From contig NZ_LQZA01000004.1 of the NCBI RefSeq assembly GCF_001581925.1, positions 1 through 49,763 on the forward strand: 49,763 bases of DNA. The letters are read 5' to 3'. A program made the position numbers and the translations under genes. The notes beneath the pieces are model-generated. The model saw only the letters and a list, made by a program, of their open reading frames with translations. It made no database searches and was not told the DNA's origin. Within the stretch, counting starts at the first letter, position 1. Every line of letters begins with the position of its first letter. This DNA is from Ferrovum sp. PN-J185. Lineage in GTDB: Bacteria; Pseudomonadota; Gammaproteobacteria; Burkholderiales; Ferrovaceae. Positions 46,534-49,763 of the stretch are shown piece by piece.

Positions 46534-47967
46534 TTATTTTTTACGTTTTGCCTTGTCAGATGCCAAGGCATTTTTAATAGTATCTATTTCAGCTTCGACG
46601 GATGATTTTTGATAAAAATCTCCGTCGCCTGTTTTTAAAGCAATTTGTAACTGATCTAATGCAGCACTGTAATTATCCATATGCTCATAGTAATAAGCTA
46701 AGGCCTGGTGACTTGCAAGCTGCTGGTTAAGAGCAGCAAATGCACGTGCCTCATAGTTATATAGTTTTGCATCTTGTTCGTTATGACTTATTCGTTTACG
46801 AATATGCTCTAACGCATCCTGATTACGCTTCAAAGTTAGTAGCGTTTTTATATACCCGTAATTAAGTGCTCTATCATCAGGATACTGAGCCAAAGCTTGA
46901 TGATATAAATCTAAAGCCAAATCAAGTTTACCCTCATCTTGTGCTATGGCCGCATTTAGACTTAAAAACATTGGATTAGCTTTTGCATACAATCTAATGC
47001 TATCTAACTTTTGCTGAGCTTCTCTGAACTGATGATTTCGCCAGAGAGCAACAGCATAACCGTATATTTCAGGTTGATCTTGCGGATATTTTGGATTTAA
47101 CTCTTCACCAGCAAAAGATCGTACTGCCTCATTAGGAGTACCAACAAGAGCCTTAATTCTTGAGCGTACCAACTGGAAATTGGGGCTATCTTGTACTTGC
47201 TTATAGGGAATATTCTGTAATCTATTCTGTATCTCAGCCAACCGTTCAGTAGTAAGCGGGTGGGTTTGTAAGAAAGCTGGGACTCCCTCGTAAAAACTAT
47301 CATAGTGCTGAAGTTTCTCGAAAAAAGTCCACATACCCCGCGGATCGTATCCTGATCTAATTAATCTTTGTATACCTAAACGATCAGCTTCTTTTTCGTA
47401 TCCTCTACTGGCATTCAATTGAGCCTGTATAGCACCAGCTTGAGCACCCATCATCCCTCCAACTGCTGCATCAGGACTCGTTCTAGCAGCCAATAGTGCC
47501 GCTGCCATAGCAGCCAAAGTAAGAGGCATATTTTGGCTTTGCGCTTCCATTTCTCTGGCAATATGATGTTGTGTGACGTGAGATATTTCGTGAGCGAGTA
47601 CTGAAGCCAATTCAGATTCTGTCTCTGCAGCCATAATCAATCCGGTATGAACCCCAATAAACCCTCCTGGCATAGCAAATGCGTTGAGTGTTGGATCTTG
47701 TAATATAAACACTTCAAAGTGCATACCTGTTGCATCGTCACTCACTGCCAATAAACGCCCAGCAACATGATTCACAAAATCAACCGATTCTGGATCATCA
47801 AAATAAGCTGGATCAGAGCGAATTTCCATCATCACCTGACGGCCAAGTGCTGATTCCTCTTGGGGAGACAGATAGTTTGCTGAACTGTCACCAAGATCAG
47901 GTAATTCAACTGCTAACGCTTGCCCAGCGAAACAGCAAATTAAAAGACAAAGAAAGACTTTTTTCAT
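46534..47967 (-). CDS. bepA: M48 metalloprotease with TPR domain (BepA-like)
   Basis: A 477-aa periplasmic protease/chaperone with a signal peptide (LLICCFAGQALA). The zinc site is H126-E127-xx-H130 in VLAHEISHVTQHH, with a second ligand region YEKEADRLG. TPR-like helices follow from about residue 290. BepA-type proteins check LptD and BAM-complex assembly in E. coli. It is convergent with valS and divergent from moaC. Confidence 0.9.
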   Translation of the reverse strand: MKKVFLCLLICCFAGQALAVELPDLGDSSANYLSPQEESALGRQVMMEIRSDPAYFDDPESVDFVNHVAGRLLAVSDDATGMHFEVFILQDPTLNAFAMPGGFIGVHTGLIMAAETESELASVLAHEISHVTQHHIAREMEAQSQNMPLTLAAMAAALLAARTSPDAAVGGMMGAQAGAIQAQLNASRGYEKEADRLGIQRLIRSGYDPRGMWTFFEKLQHYDSFYEGVPAFLQTHPLTTERLAEIQNRLQNIPYKQVQDSPNFQLVRSRIKALVGTPNEAVRSFAGEELNPKYPQDQPEIYGYAVALWRNHQFREAQQKLDSIRLYAKANPMFLSLNAAIAQDEGKLDLALDLYHQALAQYPDDRALNYGYIKTLLTLKRNQDALEHIRKRISHNEQDAKLYNYEARAFAALNQQLASHQALAYYYEHMDNYSAALDQLQIALKTGDGDFYQKSSVEAEIDTIKNALASDKAKRKK

Positions 47968-48011
47968 AACTGTATGATAACCTAACTTAATTACTTTTTT
48001 CTTAATTCAAT

Positions 48012-48509
48012 ATGGCACTTACACACTTTAACGCTCAGGGTGATGCACATATGGTTGATGTTGCAGAAAAACCCCCCACTCACCGCAAGGCAACCGCTAC
48101 AGGCACCATTGTCATGAAACCAACCACTTATGATCTGGTTGCAACAGGACAGGCGAAAAAAGGGGACGTACTCGCTGTTGCCCAAATTGCTGCTATTCAA
48201 GGTGCAAAAAAGACTGCGGATTTGATTCCCTTATGTCATCCCTTAGCGTTAACTCATATTAATGTGGAGTTTAAGTTAGATCCTAAGTTTTCCGCAGTTC
48301 ACTGTATAGTCAGTGTTGAAACTATTGGTAAAACGGGGGTGGAAATGGAAGCACTAACTGGCGTTCAAATAGGTTTATTAACTATTTACGATATGCTTAA
48401 AGCAGCAGATAAAGGCATGATAATGAAAGACATATGTCTCTTAGAGAAAGCGGGTGGACAATCAGGCCACTGGACCCTGGAAACTCCCCCTTCAACCCAT
48501 AGCATCTAA
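48012..48509 (+). CDS. moaC: cyclic pyranopterin monophosphate synthase MoaC
   Basis: A 165-aa enzyme of molybdenum cofactor synthesis that forms cyclic pyranopterin monophosphate from the MoaA product. It has the family signatures [33 protein letters not shown] and [20 protein letters not shown] with the conserved active-site Asp and Lys. It is divergent from the M48 gene. No other moa gene is adjacent; the next gene is aceE. Confidence 0.96.
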   Translation: MALTHFNAQGDAHMVDVAEKPPTHRKATATGTIVMKPTTYDLVATGQAKKGDVLAVAQIAAIQGAKKTADLIPLCHPLALTHINVEFKLDPKFSAVHCIVSVETIGKTGVEMEALTGVQIGLLTIYDMLKAADKGMIMKDICLLEKAGGQSGHWTLETPPSTHSI

Positions 48510-48603
48510 TCTATTTTGGCAGTAATATAGTGGTTGTGGCCGGTGATCCCGGCTGGAGGAGTCAATCTAATAAACTAAACCGCTGATCGCGAGGGAACTA
48601 ACT

Positions 48604-49763
48604 ATGTCCGCAGTGCCTGATAATGATAAACAAGAAACCCAAGAATGGCTTGATGCCTTAGATTCCGTACTTGAACTTGAAGGGCCAGAACGAGCTCACT
48701 ACCTACTCGAGCAATTAATTGATAAAGCGAGACGTTCAGGTGCCTTTCTACCTTATAGCGCAAATACCGCTTATATAAATACTATTCCACCCCACCAGGA
48801 AGTGAGTGTTCCAGGCGATCCTGAAATGGAGCACAAAATCCGCTCGTTAATTCGTTGGAATGCAATGGCTATGGTGGTCCGAGCCAACAAAACATCAAGT
48901 GAACTTGGTGGACACATTGCTAGTTTCCAGTCGGCTGCAACCTTATATGATGTTGGTTTTGATCATTTTTTTAGAGCTCCTAGTGCTGAACACGGTGGTG
49001 ATTTACTATATATCCAGGGCCATTCAGCGCCAGGGATTTATGCTCGAGCATTTTTAGAAGGTCGCCTAAATGAAGAGCAGCTTGCTAAATTCCGTCAAGA
49101 AGTTGATGGTGGCGGCTTGTCATCCTATCCACACCCATGGTTAATGCCTGATTTTTGGCAAATGCCTACTGTATCAATGGGCTTAGGGCCTTTAATGGCG
49201 ATCTATCAGGCTCGCTTTATGAAATACCTTGAAAACAGAGGGATAGCAAAAACTGAAAATCGAAAAGTCTGGGCATTTATGGGTGATGGCGAGATGGATG
49301 AACCAGAATCCTTGGGTGCGATATCCCTTGCTGCCCGCGAAAAACTAGATAATCTTATCTTTGTTGTTAACTGTAATTTACAACGCCTAGATGGGCCAGT
49401 ACGTGGTAATGGCAAGATTATTCAAGAACTTGAAGCTGATTTCCGTGGTGCTGGTTGGAACGTCATCAAAGTCATCTGGGGAAGACAGTGGGACGCATTA
49501 ATTGCCAAAGATCGTTCTGGGTTACTGTTACAACGGATGATGGAAGTGGTTGATGGTGAATATCAAAGTATGAAAGCACGTGATGGTGCTTATGTGAGAA
49601 AGCATTTTTTTGGTAAATATCCTGAATTAGCTCGTTTGGTAGCTAATATGACAGATGATGATATTTGGCGTTTGAATAGAGGTGGTCATGATCCATTTAA
49701 AGTCTATAACGCATATCTATCAGCTGTGCGTCATTCAGGCCAACCTACTGTAATTTTAGCTAA
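48604..49763 (+). CDS. aceE: pyruvate dehydrogenase E1 component AceE (partial, 3' cut)
   Basis: The first 386 codons of a homodimeric E1 (full length near 890). It decarboxylates pyruvate on thiamine diphosphate and acetylates the lipoyl group of E2. It opens [20 protein letters not shown]. The substrate and cofactor regions [17 protein letters not shown] and the TPP motif [14 protein letters not shown]...NCNLQ are intact. A GAGGGAA site precedes ATG 48604. The gene runs out of the window; aceF and lpd would be expected beyond it. Confidence 0.97.
   Translation, partial: MSAVPDNDKQETQEWLDALDSVLELEGPERAHYLLEQLIDKARRSGAFLPYSANTAYINTIPPHQEVSVPGDPEMEHKIRSLIRWNAMAMVVRANKTSSELGGHIASFQSAATLYDVGFDHFFRAPSAEHGGDLLYIQGHSAPGIYARAFLEGRLNEEQLAKFRQEVDGGGLSSYPHPWLMPDFWQMPTVSMGLGPLMAIYQARFMKYLENRGIAKTENRKVWAFMGDGEMDEPESLGAISLAAREKLDNLIFVVNCNLQRLDGPVRGNGKIIQELEADFRGAGWNVIKVIWGRQWDALIAKDRSGLLLQRMMEVVDGEYQSMKARDGAYVRKHFFGKYPELARLVANMTDDDIWRLNRGGHDPFKVYNAYLSAVRHSGQPTVILA

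Overview
The window comes from a low-GC bacterial chromosome, most likely a betaproteobacterium. The 5' third of a 16S rRNA gene at the left edge has betaproteobacterial variable regions, and the right side carries lptF, pepA, holC, valS, an M48 protease (bepA), moaC and aceE in an order familiar from betaproteobacteria. Genus cannot be fixed from this sequence; a Ferrovum- or Nitrosomonadales-like relative is a guess based on low GC, sulfide handling and cytochrome bd.

Layout. 1-0.6 kb: the start of an rrn operon on the minus strand, led by an initiator tRNA whose promoter lies in the end of aceK. 0.6-8.8 kb: ordinary chromosomal genes (aceK, an MFS carrier, a DUF1614 protein, maiA, a PsiE-like protein paired with a FlK-like thioesterase, sppA, a YdcF-like protein, TspO, a thioredoxin-fold protein). 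8.8-21.8 kb: a coherent sulfide/persulfide block. A SqrR/BigR-type ArsR regulator and a TSUP exporter are read rightward. Leftward, one long run of abutting genes encodes an RND pump, a DUF2892 protein, TolC, sulfide:quinone oxidoreductase, rhodanese, cydP-cydA-cydB-cydX (quinol oxidase bd) and a methyltransferase. The reading is that sulfide is oxidised to persulfide by SQR, its electrons pass through quinone to the sulfide-tolerant bd oxidase, and the persulfide-sensing repressor controls both arms. 21.8-28.5 kb: an MpaB-like protein, an exported PrxQ-type peroxiredoxin, two DEDDh exonucleases (one fused to GIY-YIG), a DUF1289 protein, and a BtuB-like receptor behind a cobalamin riboswitch.

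28.6-40.5 kb is an accessory defence island of visibly higher GC. It runs from a solitary ISL3-type inverted repeat on the left to a complete ISL3 element beside the 3' end of tRNA-Ser(GGA) on the right. It holds three two-gene modules in series: AbiEi/AbiEii, HipB/HipA and IetA/IetS (AAA+ ATPase plus subtilisin-like protease). Each module is preceded by a copy of a 37-38 bp tRNA/tmRNA-T-arm-like sequence, which looks like an old attachment site. Two of these copies lie inside nearly identical 0.71 kb direct repeats that also carry a decayed AlpA/excisionase-like gene and a resolvase-type palindrome. I read the island as serially integrated, partly decayed mobile elements that left intact defence/toxin-antitoxin cargo.

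40.5-49.8 kb returns to the core genome: tRNA-Ser, lptF, the pepA-holC-valS cluster, bepA, moaC and the first 1.16 kb of aceE, which runs off the window.
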